Of a stretch of 64,000 nt of DNA, positions 9,141 to 20,177 are shown piece by piece. Origin of the DNA: Jannaschia sp. W003 (GTDB lineage: Bacteria > Pseudomonadota > Alphaproteobacteria > Rhodobacterales > Rhodobacteraceae); the NCBI RefSeq assembly GCF_025144335.1, contig NZ_CP083539.1:1489501-1553500 (forward strand), given 5' to 3'. Position 1 is the first letter of the stretch. Each line of letters opens with the position of its first letter. The notes under the pieces are model-generated. The model saw only the letters and a program-made list of their open reading frames with translations, was not told where the DNA came from and ran no database searches. Position numbers and translations under genes: made by a program.

Positions 9141-9318
9141 GGGGGGCGCCCCGCCGCGCCCCGGCCCCGCGCCGGGGCCTCCGGCAGCCGTAGGCGGTGC
9201 CGTTCCGGAGCGAAGCGCCCGCGGTGGGCCGAGGCCCCGGCGCAAGGCCGGGGCGTGCGGCACCCGCGAACCTCGGGACCGCCCCCAACCCTTGCTCCCG
9301 CTCCCCCCGCGCCCTAGA
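9141..9318. repeat. CCCCGG hairpin repeats between the transglycosylase gene and nuoA
   Basis: Two related dyads are present: GCCCCGGCCCCGCGCCGGGG at 9158-9177 and CCCCGGCGCAAGGCCGGGG at 9235-9253, the family found again behind ispE and rnj. They can terminate the upstream gene. Further on, TTGCTC (9292-9297) and CCTAGA (9313-9318) form only a weak promoter-like pair for the nuo cluster, with a 15-base spacer. No frame in this stretch looks coding. Confidence 0.55.
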
Positions 9319-9348
9319 CCACACGAAACCCCCACGGAGGCCCCCGCC

Positions 9349-9714
9349 ATGGACGCGATGCTGCGCGAGTACCTGCCCATCCTGATGTTCCTCGGCGTGG
9401 CGATCGCGCTCGGGGTGGTGCTGATCCTGGCCGCCGCGGTGGTGGCGGTGCGCAACCCCGACCCCGAGAAGGTCTCGGCCTACGAGTGCGGCTTCAACGC
9501 CTTCGACGACGCGCGCATGAAGTTCGACGTGCGCTTCTACCTCGTGGCGATCCTGTTCATCATCTTCGACCTCGAGATCGCGATGCTGTTCCCCTGGGCG
9601 GTCAGCTTCGCGGCGATCTCCGAGGCGGCGTTCTGGTCGATGATGGCGTTCATCGCCGTGCTCACCGTGGGCTTTGCCTACGAGTGGAAGAAGGGCGCGC
9701 TGGATTGGGAATGA
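9349..9714 (+). CDS. nuoA: NADH-quinone oxidoreductase subunit A
   Basis: Membrane subunit of complex I at the junction with the hydrophilic arm. The 121 residues contain three transmembrane helices (about 8-33, 64-86, 92-112) and the conserved loop [20 protein letters not shown]. The conserved C-terminus [10 protein letters not shown] is intact. ATG 9349 is preceded by ACGGAGG. In most genomes nuoB follows at once; here a 320-bp repeat-rich gap, a regulator gene and an esterase gene intervene. A family A palindrome begins exactly at the TGA. Confidence 0.97.
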   Translation: MDAMLREYLPILMFLGVAIALGVVLILAAAVVAVRNPDPEKVSAYECGFNAFDDARMKFDVRFYLVAILFIIFDLEIAMLFPWAVSFAAISEAAFWSMMAFIAVLTVGFAYEWKKGALDWE

Positions 9715-9800
9715 CGAGCGGTCCGACGGTTTGACCGTCGGATCGGTCGGTCCAGTGGACCGACCGAAGCGAGGAACCCCGCCGCGCAAGCGGCGGGGTC
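9712..9800. repeat. Family A palindromic repeat starting at the nuoA stop codon
   Basis: Three hairpins stand in a row: CCGACGGT-TTG-ACCGTCGG (9723-9741), CGGTCGGTCC-N3-GGACCGACCG (9744-9766) and CCCCGCCG-CGCAAG-CGGCGGGG (9777-9798). The element begins TGACGAGCG, so its first three bases are the nuoA stop, as in the copies behind mccB and the ETF-quinone oxidoreductase gene. Could act as a terminator or RNA-stability element. Confidence 0.85.
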
Positions 9801-10034
9801 CGTCATTTCCGCGGGTGCGCAATCACCACCTACAACCCTGACCCGACCCCAGAACCCCGTCGCACCCGCGGCGGGGTTCTCGCGTTTCCCCACCCATGCC
9901 CCCGCCGCATCGCGGCAATGCGTGAACCCTCGCCATCTCAACACGTTGCCCCGACGTGACCCACCCCGGCGCGCCCTTGCGCTGCACTGCAGCACGACCA
10001 TATACCATCCAAGTGGATGGAAGGAGCCGCCCCC
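9801..10034 (+). promoter_or_regulatory. Gap behind nuoA with promoter and putative operator of the RHH gene
   Basis: Between nuoA and the regulator gene (320 bases in all) I see no coding frame. The first third is the family A repeat. Near the end, TTGCGC (9977-9982), a 17-base spacer and ATATAC (10000-10005) form a promoter, overlapped by the perfect dyad CCATCCA-AG-TGGATGG (10005-10020), which also covers part of the ribosome-binding site GGAAGGAG (10019-10026). Ribbon-helix-helix proteins bind such short dyads, so autorepression is a reasonable inference. Confidence 0.6.
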
Positions 10035-12252
<2,218 letters not shown>

Positions 12253-12283
12253 GCGCCGCATGCCAACCGAAGGGAACCCGCTG

Positions 12284-12922
12284 ATGGCCCTCGTCCGCAC
12301 CGCCCACGTGGGCGACCCCGCCGCCCTCGAGGAGCTGGCCGCCCACCTGGAGGCCAAGCAGCCCGACCTCGTGGCCGCCGCCTCCGTGGACCGCGGCGAA
12401 CTCACCCTCGACGTCCGGCCCTCGGACGTGCCCGCGCTGGTGGAGTTCCTTCAGTCCGACGAGACCTGCCGCTTCACCACCCTCGTGGACATCACCGCCG
12501 TGGACTGGCCCGGCGACGAGCGCCGCTTTGCGGTGGTCTACCACTTCCTCTCCATGCGCCGGAACCAGCGCATCCGCCTGCGCGCGCGCATCCGCGAGGA
12601 GGAGATGATGCCCTCCATCACCGCGATCCATCCGTGCGCCAACTGGTTCGAGCGCGAGATCTTCGACATGTTCGGCATCCTGTTTACGGACCACCCGGAC
12701 CTGCGCCGCATCCTCACCGACTACGGCTTCCGCGGGCATCCCTTGCGCAAGGACTTCCCCACCACGGGCTACGTCGAGATGCGCTACGACGAGGCCAAGA
12801 AGCGCGTGGTCTACGAGCCGGTGAAGCTGACCCAGGAATACCGGATGTTCGACTTCGAGAGCCCTTGGGAGGGCGCCGACTACGTGCTGCCCGGCGACGA
12901 GAAGTCCGGGGGGCAGGCATGA
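12284..12922 (+). CDS. nuoC: NADH-quinone oxidoreductase subunit C
   Basis: The 30 kDa subunit of the hydrophilic arm, separate from NuoD as in other alphaproteobacteria. The 212 residues include [24 protein letters not shown], the signature [47 protein letters not shown], and a C-terminal tail. ATG 12284 has GAAGGGA at a good distance; an in-frame ATG eight codons earlier (12260) is possible. Its TGA overlaps the start of a small membrane-protein gene. Confidence 0.96.
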   Translation: MALVRTAHVGDPAALEELAAHLEAKQPDLVAAASVDRGELTLDVRPSDVPALVEFLQSDETCRFTTLVDITAVDWPGDERRFAVVYHFLSMRRNQRIRLRARIREEEMMPSITAIHPCANWFEREIFDMFGILFTDHPDLRRILTDYGFRGHPLRKDFPTTGYVEMRYDEAKKRVVYEPVKLTQEYRMFDFESPWEGADYVLPGDEKSGGQA

Positions 12923-13137
12923 TGGACGACGGCGGCATGATGATGGCCGGCGGGGGGCTCTGGGGCCTCCTGCTGATGATCATGGTCGCCGCCGTCTTCG
13001 TCGTGCCCTTCTGGCTGCTGCTGCCGAAGTTCGGCTACTCCAAGTGGTTCGCCCTCCTGGCGGTGTTCCCGCTCCTCTCCCTGATCCTTCTGTGGGTGCT
13101 CGCCTTCTCCGAGCCCCGAAACCGCGAGGCGACATGA
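12919..13137 (+). CDS. Small two-helix membrane protein in the nuo operon (72 aa)
   Basis: Begins with the Met-rich segment [13 protein letters not shown]. Two hydrophobic helices follow, about residues 15-36 and 45-66, joined by LPKFGYSKW. The P-K-x-G-x-S-x-W-F-A-L-L pattern with a terminal LLWVLAF resembles a widespread group of small bacterial membrane proteins of unknown function. Both ends overlap neighbours (ATGA with nuoC, ATGATG with nuoD), so it is translated as part of the operon. Possible role as an accessory or assembly factor is inference only. Confidence 0.7.
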   Translation: MMDDGGMMMAGGGLWGLLLMIMVAAVFVVPFWLLLPKFGYSKWFALLAVFPLLSLILLWVLAFSEPRNREAT

Positions 13138-14378
13138 TGGACGGCGATCTCCGGCAGGACCGCTACGACGACGGCTCTATCGACGTGCACACCGACGAGC
13201 AGTCGATCCGCAACTTCAACATCAACTTCGGCCCCCAGCACCCCGCCGCCCACGGCGTGCTCCGCCTCGTGCTGGAGCTCGACGGCGAGATCGTGGAGCG
13301 GTGCGACCCGCACATCGGCCTCCTGCACCGCGGCACCGAGAAGCTGATGGAGAGCCGCACCTACCTCCAGAACCTGCCCTACCTCGACCGCCTCGACTAC
13401 GTGGCGCCCTTCAACCAGGAGCACGCCTGGTGCCTGGCGATCGAGAAGCTCATGGGCCTCGACATCCCCCGCCGCGCCTCGCTGATCCGCGTCCTCTACT
13501 GCGAGATCGGCCGCATCCTGAGCCACCTCCTCAACGTCACCACGCAGGCCATGGACGTGGGCGCGCTGACGCCGCCCCTCTGGGGCTTCGAGGAGCGCGA
13601 GAAGCTCATGGTGTTCTGCGAGCGCGCCTCGGGCGGCCGCATGCACATGGCCTACTGCCGCCCCGGCGGCGTGCACCAGGACCTGCCGCCCGACCTGATC
13701 GACGACATCGAGACCTGGATCGCGCACTTCCCGGCCGTGCTCGCCGACATCGACGGCCTCATCACCGAGAACCGCATCTTCAAGCAGCGCAACGTCGACA
13801 TCGCCGTGGTCACCGAGCAGGAGGTCCTCGACTGGGGCTTCTCGGGCGTGATGGCGCGCGGGTCGGGCCTCGCGTGGGACCTGCGCCGCGCCCAGCCTTA
13901 CGAGCTCTACGACGAGTTCGACTTCCTGATCCCCACGGGCACCAACGGCGATTGCTACGACCGCTACCTCGTGCGCATGGAGGAGATGCGCCAGAGCTTG
14001 CGCATCATGACCCAGTGCATCGAGAAGCTGCGCGCGCCCGAGGGCCGCGGCGACATCCTCGCGCGCGGCAAGGTCACGCCGCCCAAGCGCGGCGACATGA
14101 AGACCTCGATGGAAGCGCTGATCCACCACTTCAAGCTCTACACCGAGGGCTTCCACGTCCCCGAGGGCGAGGTCTACGCCGCCGTCGAGGCGCCCAAGGG
14201 CGAGTTCGGGGTCTACATGGTCTCGGACGGCTCGAACAAACCCTACCGCGCCAAGCTGCGCGCGCCGGGCTACCTGCACCTGCAGGCGATGGACCACGTC
14301 GCCACGGGCCACCAGCTCGCCGACGTGGCCGCGATCATCGGCACCATGGACGTGGTGTTCGGCGAGATCGACCGCTAG
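13134..14378 (+). CDS. nuoD: NADH-quinone oxidoreductase subunit D
   Basis: The 49 kDa subunit that forms the quinone-binding cavity with NuoB. The 414 residues show [19 protein letters not shown], the quinone-site HP-AAHG loop, [43 protein letters not shown] and [20 protein letters not shown]. The C-terminus [12 protein letters not shown] is the family norm. Start ATG 13134 overlaps the stop of the preceding small gene; the second ATG at 13137 is equally possible. Confidence 0.97.
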   Translation: MMDGDLRQDRYDDGSIDVHTDEQSIRNFNINFGPQHPAAHGVLRLVLELDGEIVERCDPHIGLLHRGTEKLMESRTYLQNLPYLDRLDYVAPFNQEHAWCLAIEKLMGLDIPRRASLIRVLYCEIGRILSHLLNVTTQAMDVGALTPPLWGFEEREKLMVFCERASGGRMHMAYCRPGGVHQDLPPDLIDDIETWIAHFPAVLADIDGLITENRIFKQRNVDIAVVTEQEVLDWGFSGVMARGSGLAWDLRRAQPYELYDEFDFLIPTGTNGDCYDRYLVRMEEMRQSLRIMTQCIEKLRAPEGRGDILARGKVTPPKRGDMKTSMEALIHHFKLYTEGFHVPEGEVYAAVEAPKGEFGVYMVSDGSNKPYRAKLRAPGYLHLQAMDHVATGHQLADVAAIIGTMDVVFGEIDR

Positions 14379-14420
14379 CCGAGGCTTGCGTTCCGGGGCG
14401 GGGGCGGGGATGGGTTGCGC

Positions 14421-14816
14421 ATGAGACACGCCCTCTTCGCCTTCCCGCTCCTCGCCGCGTGCGTCCCGGCGCCCGACGCGCCCATCGCCCCGGCCCCCAT
14501 TGGCCCCGCGGGCGTGCCCTCCGCGGCCCCGTCCGGGCCGGTCTCCATCCTCACGGCCGCCGACGCCGAAGCCTACGTGCTCGACTTCGCCGCCCGGCGC
14601 GGCTGCACCGTGTCGCTCGATGCGCTGGATGCCCAGCGCCGCGCCGACGGGCTCGCGCCTACGGAAGCGCAACTGGCCGGGCCGGGGGGCATCGCGCTCC
14701 TGCAGACCGCCGCGCTTGTGGACGCCGCGCCCTTCGCGCTGATCGACCGCGGCGTGCTGGTGCCCGACGCGGCCGACCCCCGGATCGTCACCTCGCGGGG
14801 GCCGGGCTGTGCGTAA
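14421..14816 (+). CDS. Hypothetical lipoprotein in the nuo operon (131 aa)
   Basis: Starts MRHALFAFPLLAAC, a short signal peptide with lipobox (Cys14), followed by a Pro/Ala-rich linker and a compact domain of about 80 residues (AYVLDFAARRGCTVSLDALD, IALLQTAALVDAAPFALIDRGVLV) ending RGPGC. Two cysteines near each end could form a disulfide. No known domain recognised. It overlaps the next gene by eight bases. Such small frames between nuo genes recur in Rhodobacteraceae; a role in complex I is unproven. Confidence 0.65.
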   Translation: MRHALFAFPLLAACVPAPDAPIAPAPIGPAGVPSAAPSGPVSILTAADAEAYVLDFAARRGCTVSLDALDAQRRADGLAPTEAQLAGPGGIALLQTAALVDAAPFALIDRGVLVPDAADPRIVTSRGPGCA

Positions 14817-15126
14817 GGCGCTGCTGACCCTCGCGCTCGCCGCCCTCGCCGCGCCCGCGGGCGCCCAGTCGCTGCGCTACGAGGGGGCGCTGGTGGAGGC
14901 GCTTCGCGTCCACGGCTGCTCGTTCGGGCTGGCCGAGGACGGCGAGCGCGTGCGCTTCGCTCGGCAGGTCTCGCGCAGCCTGCGCGTGCCCGCCATCGAG
15001 ATCGCCGACCGCCGCTCGCCGCACTACCGCGCCCTGCAAGCGGCCATCGACTCGCTGGAGGCGCGCGGCGTGCTCGCCGTGGACCGCCGCGGCGCGACGC
15101 TGGCCCTCGCGGACTGCGGCGACTAG
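14809..15126 (+). CDS. Hypothetical exported protein in the nuo operon (105 aa)
   Basis: A GTG start at 14809 opens a classic signal peptide (about residues 1-20, ending PAGAQ). The mature part has one Cys near each end (VHGCSF and LADCGD), which could pair in the periplasm, and the segment [22 protein letters not shown]. It resembles the C-terminal half of the lipoprotein encoded just before in its cysteine placement and leader-plus-small-domain layout, but I cannot show homology. Function unknown. Confidence 0.65.
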   Translation: MRKALLTLALAALAAPAGAQSLRYEGALVEALRVHGCSFGLAEDGERVRFARQVSRSLRVPAIEIADRRSPHYRALQAAIDSLEARGVLAVDRRGATLALADCGD

Positions 15127-15202
15127 CCCGCCCGCCGCCGCTTGCCTCCGCCCGCGCCCGGCGGGTAGGAGGTGCCCGCGCCGACACCTGAAGGGGACGC
15201 CC

Positions 15203-16711
15203 ATGCTCCGCCGCCTCCACGCCCAGCAGCCCGAGAGCTTCCGCTTCACGCCCCAGAACGAGGCCTGGGCCGAGGCGCAGGTCACGAAGTATCCCGAAGG
15301 CCGGCAGGCCTCCGCGATCATCCCGCTGCTCTGGCGCGCCCAGGAGCAGGAGGGCTGGCTCACCCGCCCCGCCATCGAGCACGTGGCCGAGCGGCTGGGC
15401 CTCGCCTACATCCGCGCCCTCGAGGTCGCGACCTTCTACTTCATGTTCCAGCTCCAGCCCGTGGGTCGGGCCGCGCACATCCAGATCTGCGGCACCACGT
15501 CCTGCATGATCTGCGGCGCCGAGGATCTGGTGGCCGTGTGCCGCGAGCGCATCGCGCCCAAGCCCCACCAGATCAGTGAGGACGGGATGCTGTCGTGGGA
15601 GGAGGTCGAGTGCCTCGGCGCCTGCTCCAACGCGCCCATGGCCCAGATCGGCAAGGACTACTACGAGGACCTGACGCCCGAGCGCATGGTCGAGCTGCTC
15701 GACGCCTTCCGCCGCGGCGACGTGCCCGAGCCGGGGCCCCAGAAGGGCCGCTGGGCCTCGGAGCCGGCGGGCGGGCTGACCTCGCTGAAGGATGCGGCGG
15801 GCGAGGCTGCCAACGCCTCCGTGGCCCTCGCGCGCGAGATCGGCGACACCCTCAAGCGCATCGACGGCACCGAGGTGCCGCTGCGCACCCCGTGGCACGT
15901 GGCCGAGCAGGCCGACCCCGACCCCGAGGCCGCCTCGCGCGATCCCATGATGCACCCCGACGGCCCCGACGGGCGCCCCGACGGCCGCGCGCCGGACGAC
16001 GTGCCCGCCGACCGGGACCGCGGCGACAGCTCCGACGGCTATGCCAACGTCGACGGCTCCGAGGGCGATTCGATCGCCCGCCCCGCGCTCGACAGCGTGG
16101 CCGAGGACCCCGAGGGCCATCCCGGCGAGGGGCTGGGCGAGGCCGCGACCGCCGCCGAGCGCGGCGTCGATCCCTCGCCCCAGATCACCGGCACCACCGA
16201 CGACGACGGCGAGCCCAAGGGCACCGAGACCGCGGCCGAGTCCACCTCCACCCCCGACGGCTCCACCGGCGCCGCCGACCCGCACGGCAAGTCCGGCGAC
16301 ATCTCGCCCCCCCGCGCCGACGCTCAGCAGGCGCCCGTGGGCCCGGGTGCGCGGTCCGAAGCGCGCGGCTCCGCGCCCGCCGCCGGCAGCGCCACGGGCC
16401 ACGACGCCCAGACCGACGCGGGCGGCGTCTCGGGCGGGCCCGAGATCGGCGGCTCCGCCGGCGCGGGCCGCCGCCCCGAGGCCCTCAAGGAGCCGCGCGG
16501 CGGCGCCGACGACCTCAAGCTGATCCGCGGCGTCGGCCCGAAGCTGGAGACCATGCTCCACGACATGGGCGTCTTCCACTTCCGGCAGATCGCCGCCTGG
16601 GACGACGAGGAGCTGGCCTGGGTCGACTCCCACCTCGAGGGCTTCCGCGGCCGCGCCAGCCGCGACGAGTGGGTTGCGCAGGCGAAGCTCCTGAGCGAGA
16701 CGAAGGGGTAG
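15203..16711 (+). CDS. nuoE: NADH-quinone oxidoreductase subunit E with long acidic extension and HHH domain
   Basis: Residues 1-170 are a normal 24 kDa subunit: helical N-terminus, thioredoxin-like fold and the [2Fe-2S] ligands Cys96, Cys101, Cys137 and Cys141. Typical NuoE ends near residue 240; this protein has 502. Residues about 225-430 are a low-complexity, Asp/Glu/Gly/Pro-rich and probably disordered linker. Residues 436-502 form a helix-hairpin-helix-like domain ([44 protein letters not shown]). A shorter linker plus HHH tail is common in Rhodobacteraceae NuoE; the linker here seems unusually long. ATG 15203 follows GAAGGGG. Confidence 0.94.
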   Translation: MLRRLHAQQPESFRFTPQNEAWAEAQVTKYPEGRQASAIIPLLWRAQEQEGWLTRPAIEHVAERLGLAYIRALEVATFYFMFQLQPVGRAAHIQICGTTSCMICGAEDLVAVCRERIAPKPHQISEDGMLSWEEVECLGACSNAPMAQIGKDYYEDLTPERMVELLDAFRRGDVPEPGPQKGRWASEPAGGLTSLKDAAGEAANASVALAREIGDTLKRIDGTEVPLRTPWHVAEQADPDPEAASRDPMMHPDGPDGRPDGRAPDDVPADRDRGDSSDGYANVDGSEGDSIARPALDSVAEDPEGHPGEGLGEAATAAERGVDPSPQITGTTDDDGEPKGTETAAESTSTPDGSTGAADPHGKSGDISPPRADAQQAPVGPGARSEARGSAPAAGSATGHDAQTDAGGVSGGPEIGGSAGAGRRPEALKEPRGGADDLKLIRGVGPKLETMLHDMGVFHFRQIAAWDDEELAWVDSHLEGFRGRASRDEWVAQAKLLSETKG

Positions 16712-16833
16712 GGGGGGGCACGCCCTCGACCCGCCGCCCCATCCTCATCTTGCCCGAAATACCTCGGGGTCCGGGGCAGAGCCCCGGCGCTCCCGGGTAT
16801 GCACGGGGGGCGTACGGGGGGTGTACGGGGGGC
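16712..16833. repeat. Family C element and 11-bp G-rich tandem repeat
   Basis: After nuoE come an inverted family C motif (TCATCTTGCCCGAAATACCT, 16746-16765), a CCGGGGC-AGA-GCCCCGG hairpin (16771-16787) and three copies of an 11-bp unit of the form GTACGGGGGGY at 16801-16833. The same 11-bp unit occurs on the other strand at 56729-56750. A reading frame through the tandem repeat extends the next gene by 38 codons but is not credible. Confidence 0.8.
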
Positions 16834-16912
16834 GCCCCCCTCCCGCCGCACCGATCCGCCGCACCCCCGCGCGCTTGACGGCGCCCGCCCCGGCTGGTCA
16901 AGAGAGCCGGAC

Positions 16913-17125
16913 ATGAGCGACCCCGCCCGCCACGCCGCCACGCAGCAGCGCCGCATCGGAGCCGTGATCCTAGGCACCTTCGCCCTGTGGATCGCGGTCC
17001 AGTTCGCGGCCTCGCGCCTGGGCTGGCCGGTGCGCTGGGTGGCCCTGGCCGACCTCGCGGCGCTGGCGGCGCTGGGCTGGGCCGTGGTGATGGCGGTGGG
17101 CCTCTGGCGCACCCGCAAGGAGTAG
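16913..17125 (+). CDS. DUF5337 family small membrane protein
   Basis: Seventy residues: polar N-terminus ([14 protein letters not shown]), two transmembrane helices (about 13-31 and 41-63) and a basic end (WRTRKE). The pattern [40 protein letters not shown] matches DUF5337, a family I know from Rhodobacteraceae nuo clusters. The topology places both ends in the cytoplasm. It is six bases from nuoF. A TTGACG (16875-16880) with TCAAGA 17 bases later could be a weak promoter for nuoF onward. Confidence 0.8.
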   Translation: MSDPARHAATQQRRIGAVILGTFALWIAVQFAASRLGWPVRWVALADLAALAALGWAVVMAVGLWRTRKE

Positions 17126-17130
17126 ACGCG

Positions 17131-18426
17131 ATGCTGAAGGACGAAGACCGGATCTTCACCAACCTGTACGGCATGGCCGATCGCAGCCTCGCCGGGGCAA
17201 AGGAGAGGGGGCACTGGGACGGCACCAAGCGGCTCCTGGAGATGGGCCGCGACGGCATCGTCCAGGTCATGAAGGACTCCGGCCTGCGGGGCCGCGGCGG
17301 CGCGGGCTTCCCGACCGGCCTTAAGTGGTCGTTCATGCCCAAGGAATCCGACGGGCGCCCCGCCTACCTCGTGGTCAACGCCGACGAGTCCGAGCCGGGC
17401 ACCTGCAAGGACCGGGAGATCATGCGCCACGATCCGCACACGCTGATCGAAGGCTGCCTGATCGCCTCGTTCGCGATGGGCGCGAACGCCTGCTACATCT
17501 ACCTGCGCGGCGAGTACATCCGCGAGCGCGAGGCGCTGCAGATCGCCGTGGACGAGGCCTACGACGCCGGGCTGATCGGCCGGAACGCCTGCGGCTCGGG
17601 CTACGACTTCGACCTCTACCTCCACCACGGCGCGGGCGCCTACATCTGCGGCGAGGAGACGGCCCTCCTTGAGTCCCTCGAGGGCAAGAAGGGCATGCCG
17701 CGCATGAAGCCGCCCTTCCCGGCAGGCGCGGGCCTCTACGGCTGCCCCACCACCGTGAACAACGTCGAGAGCATCGCCGTCGTCCCCACCATCCTGCGGC
17801 GCGGCGCGGACTGGTTCTCGTCGTTCGGGCGGCCCAACAACGCGGGCACCAAGCTGTTCGCGATCTCGGGCCACGTGAACCACCCCTGCGTGGTCGAGGA
17901 GGCCATGAGCATTCCGTTCGAGGAGCTGATCGACCGCCACTGCGGCGGCATCCGCGGCGGCTGGAAGAACCTCAAGGCGATCATCCCCGGCGGCTCCTCG
18001 GTGCCGCTGCTGCCCTCGGCGATCGCCAAGGAGGCGATCATGGACTTCGACTGGCTGCGCGAGCAGAAGTCGGGCCTGGGCACGGCGGCGGTGATCGTGA
18101 TGGATCAGTCGACGGACGTCATCAAGGCGATCTGGCGGCTGGCGGCCTTCTACAAGCACGAGAGCTGCGGCCAGTGCACGCCCTGCCGGGAAGGCACCGG
18201 CTGGATGATGCGCGTCATGGACCGGCTGGTGCGCGGCGAGGCGGAGGTCGAGGAGATCGACATGCTGCTGGACGTCACCAAGCAGGTCGAGGGCCACACG
18301 ATCTGCGCCCTCGGCGACGCCGCGGCCTGGCCGATCCAAGGTTTGATCCGGCACTTCCGCGACGAGATCGAGGACCGCATCAAGCACAAGCGCGCGGGCC
18401 GCGCGCCCGCCGTGGCCGCAGAGTAG
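17131..18426 (+). CDS. nuoF: NADH-quinone oxidoreductase subunit F
   Basis: The NADH- and FMN-binding 51 kDa subunit, 431 residues. Seen are the NADH/FMN loop [52 protein letters not shown], and the N3 cluster ligands Cys346, Cys349 and Cys352 in [12 protein letters not shown] with Cys392 in HTICALGD. All are intact. ATG 17131 gives the usual N-terminus. It is followed by four small genes before nuoG. Confidence 0.97.
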   Translation: MLKDEDRIFTNLYGMADRSLAGAKERGHWDGTKRLLEMGRDGIVQVMKDSGLRGRGGAGFPTGLKWSFMPKESDGRPAYLVVNADESEPGTCKDREIMRHDPHTLIEGCLIASFAMGANACYIYLRGEYIREREALQIAVDEAYDAGLIGRNACGSGYDFDLYLHHGAGAYICGEETALLESLEGKKGMPRMKPPFPAGAGLYGCPTTVNNVESIAVVPTILRRGADWFSSFGRPNNAGTKLFAISGHVNHPCVVEEAMSIPFEELIDRHCGGIRGGWKNLKAIIPGGSSVPLLPSAIAKEAIMDFDWLREQKSGLGTAAVIVMDQSTDVIKAIWRLAAFYKHESCGQCTPCREGTGWMMRVMDRLVRGEAEVEEIDMLLDVTKQVEGHTICALGDAAAWPIQGLIRHFRDEIEDRIKHKRAGRAPAVAAE

Positions 18427-18432
18427 GCCCCC

Positions 18433-18840
18433 TTGGACGCCTTCGATCCCTACGCCCACGCCATCGCCGCGCTCGCCCTGTGGGCGGTCGTGGTGCCGGT
18501 GCTGGCCGCCGTCTCCACGCGCGGGCGCACGTCCGACCGCGCGCCCTGCGGCAAGCCGGTGCGGGACTACGCCGATCCGTGGTACCGGCGCGAGCGGGCC
18601 TTCGCGAACGCGGTCGAGATCTCGGGGCCCTTCGTGGCCGCCACGGTGGCCGCGATCCTGGCCGGCGCGGCGCCCTTCTGGGTCAACCTGCTGGCCTCGC
18701 TCTTCATCGTGCTCCGCGTCGCCATGGCCGCCGTGCACGTCATGACCGAGAACCAGCCCGCCCGCTCGGCCTTCTGGTCGCTGGCGCTGCTCTGCGTTCT
18801 GGGACTGGCCGTGCTCGCCCTCGCGGGGGCCTTCGCGTGA
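18433..18840 (+). CDS. MAPEG-like membrane protein
   Basis: A 135-residue protein with four predicted membrane helices (about 10-28, 62-80, 83-102, 112-133). The segment RRERAFANAVEISGPFVAAT followed by LLASLFIVLRVAMAAVHV fits the MAPEG (membrane-associated eicosanoid and glutathione metabolism) family, where R-A-x-x-N-x-x-E marks the first conserved loop. The start is TTG 18433 with no strong ribosome-binding site; no better start exists. The end overlaps the next gene by four bases. Substrate unknown. Confidence 0.7.
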   Translation: MDAFDPYAHAIAALALWAVVVPVLAAVSTRGRTSDRAPCGKPVRDYADPWYRRERAFANAVEISGPFVAATVAAILAGAAPFWVNLLASLFIVLRVAMAAVHVMTENQPARSAFWSLALLCVLGLAVLALAGAFA

Positions 18841-19229
18841 GGGGCATCGGGGCGCTCGCGCTGATCCTCGCCGCCGCGCCGGCGCATGCGGCCGAGCCGG
18901 CGCCCGGCTATTTCGTGGATGCCGTGTTCGAAACCACCACGGCCCAGGCGCTGGCCAGGGGCTGCGCCGCGCTGTCGGTCGACCCCATCGCCGCCGCCCG
19001 CGTGACCGAGGACGTTCTGGGCCGCCTCACCGCCGACGGCTTCACCCCCGAGACGCTGGCCGAGCGCATGGACGACCCGGCGGACGCCATCGCCGAGCGC
19101 CAGGCGGCGTTCCTCGCGCGGCACGAACTCGCCGACGGCGCGCCCGAGGCGGCGGTCTGCGCTGCGGGCCGGGCCGAGATCGCCGAAGCCACGCCCCTCG
19201 GCGCGCTGCTGGTGGAGGTCGCGCCGTGA
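18837..19229 (+). CDS. Exported protein resembling DUF5333 (first of two)
   Basis: 130 residues with a signal peptide (to about residue 18, PAHAAEPAPGYF). The C-terminal pattern VCAAGRAEIAEATPLGALL matches HCRVGRAEAARGSAVGQLL of the DUF5333 protein 870 bp downstream, and both have a further Cys near mature residue 20-25 (RGCAAL and ERCASI), so a conserved disulfide is plausible. I therefore read the two as diverged paralogues. GTG 18837 overlaps the stop of the MAPEG-like gene. Periplasmic location inferred; function unknown. Confidence 0.65.
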   Translation: MRGIGALALILAAAPAHAAEPAPGYFVDAVFETTTAQALARGCAALSVDPIAAARVTEDVLGRLTADGFTPETLAERMDDPADAIAERQAAFLARHELADGAPEAAVCAAGRAEIAEATPLGALLVEVAP

Positions 19230-19606
19230 GGCTCGCGCTCCCGCTTCTCCTGGTGCTGGCGGGCTGCGGGCAGGTCGCCGCGGTCGGTTCGGCCGTGGGT
19301 GACCGGGTGCCGCGCCTGCCGCGGCTCGACAACCTGCGCGGCGAGGCCACCGAGATCGGCGGCGCCACGTTCCGCTCGCGCATCGCGGTGGACGCCGGCG
19401 ACGCGCGCCGCTTCGCCGTCGCCACCCGTCCCGCCTCGCGCGGTCCCGCCGCCGCGCTGGAGGCCGGACGCGTGCGCGCCGTGCGCCACTGCCTCGAGAC
19501 GGCGGGCGCCTCGGATATCCTCTGGAGCCTGCCTCCGGGCCGCGCCGGCGTCTCGCCGGGCGCGGGCGACACCGTCACCGTCGCGGGCCTCTGCGTGTCG
19601 CGCTGA
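19226..19606 (+). CDS. Hypothetical lipoprotein between nuoF and nuoG (126 aa)
   Basis: Begins MRLALPLLLVLAGC with the lipobox Cys at residue 14. The mature protein contains GATFRSRIAVDAGDARRFAVAT and AVRHCLETAGASDILWSLPPG and ends AGLCVSR, giving two further cysteines that could pair. No domain recognised, but the FRSRI..D.R.F....GRVRAVRHC pattern looks like a conserved outer-membrane-type lipoprotein of this group. GTG 19226 overlaps the preceding stop. A perfect 12-bp dyad (GGTGACGTCACC, 19613-19624) lies just behind the stop. Confidence 0.65.
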   Translation: MRLALPLLLVLAGCGQVAAVGSAVGDRVPRLPRLDNLRGEATEIGGATFRSRIAVDAGDARRFAVATRPASRGPAAALEAGRVRAVRHCLETAGASDILWSLPPGRAGVSPGAGDTVTVAGLCVSR

Positions 19607-19698
19607 CGCCGGGGTGACGTCACCGCCCCTCGGCGCGGCGACATTGAATATCGGCGGCCCAGCCCCGACCTCTTGCGGCTCCAGCCCCCGGAGGTCCC

Positions 19699-20094
19699 AT
19701 GACCCGATCCCTGCTAGCCGCCCTCGCAATTGCCACCGTCGCCGCCCCTGCCTCGGCGGGGCTGCGCGACGAGCGCGCCATCACCGAAGGGCTGATCACG
19801 ATCGGCATCGCCTACGAGATCAGCGAGCGCTGCGCCTCCATCGACGCCCGCCGCTTCCGCGGCATCGCGGCGCTGCTGTCACTGCGCAACGAGGCCCGCG
19901 CCCTGGGCTACTCGGGCGCCGAGATCGAGGCCTTCATCGACGACCGCGCCGAGAAGGACCGCCTGGAGGCCATCGCCCGCGGGCGCCTCGCCAAGATGGG
20001 CGCGCCGGCGGGCGACGCCGAGGCGCACTGCCGCGTGGGCCGGGCCGAGGCGGCGCGGGGCAGCGCGGTGGGCCAGCTCCTCGACCCGCGATAG
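19699..20094 (+). CDS. DUF5333 family exported protein
   Basis: 131 residues: signal peptide to about residue 20 (APASAG), then LRDERAITEGLITIGIAYEISERC, ALGYSGAEIEAFIDDRAEKDRLEAIARGRL and a terminal CRVGRAEAARGSAVGQLL. This matches my memory of DUF5333, a family found with nuo genes in Rhodobacteraceae. Likely periplasmic with one disulfide. CGGAGG precedes the ATG. The 92-bp gap upstream carries the TGACGTCA dyad, so a separate promoter here is possible. Confidence 0.78.
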   Translation: MTRSLLAALAIATVAAPASAGLRDERAITEGLITIGIAYEISERCASIDARRFRGIAALLSLRNEARALGYSGAEIEAFIDDRAEKDRLEAIARGRLAKMGAPAGDAEAHCRVGRAEAARGSAVGQLLDPR

Positions 20095-20177
20095 GGCGGG
20101 GCGCGACAACCTCGCCGCTGGCCCTCGGCGCGGGCAGGGGCTAGAACCCCGCGCAAGCAAAGAGACGGGGCGAGCGC

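Noticed and set aside
9981..9993. Dyad GCTGCA-C-TGCAGC in the spacer of the RHH promoter as a second operator
   Set aside because: Such short GC-rich dyads are frequent by chance here, it is not related to the CCATCCA dyad, and its place inside the promoter spacer alone is weak evidence.
16799..16912. In-frame extension of the DUF5337 gene through the G-rich tandem repeat
   Set aside because: The extension encodes only repeat-derived residues (MHGGRTGGVRG) and the known family starts at ATG 16913.
14379..16913. A frameshifted nuoE suggested by its double length
   Set aside because: The frame is continuous, the iron-sulfur ligands are in place and a shorter version of the same tail is known in relatives, so it is a real extension and not an assembly or frameshift artefact.
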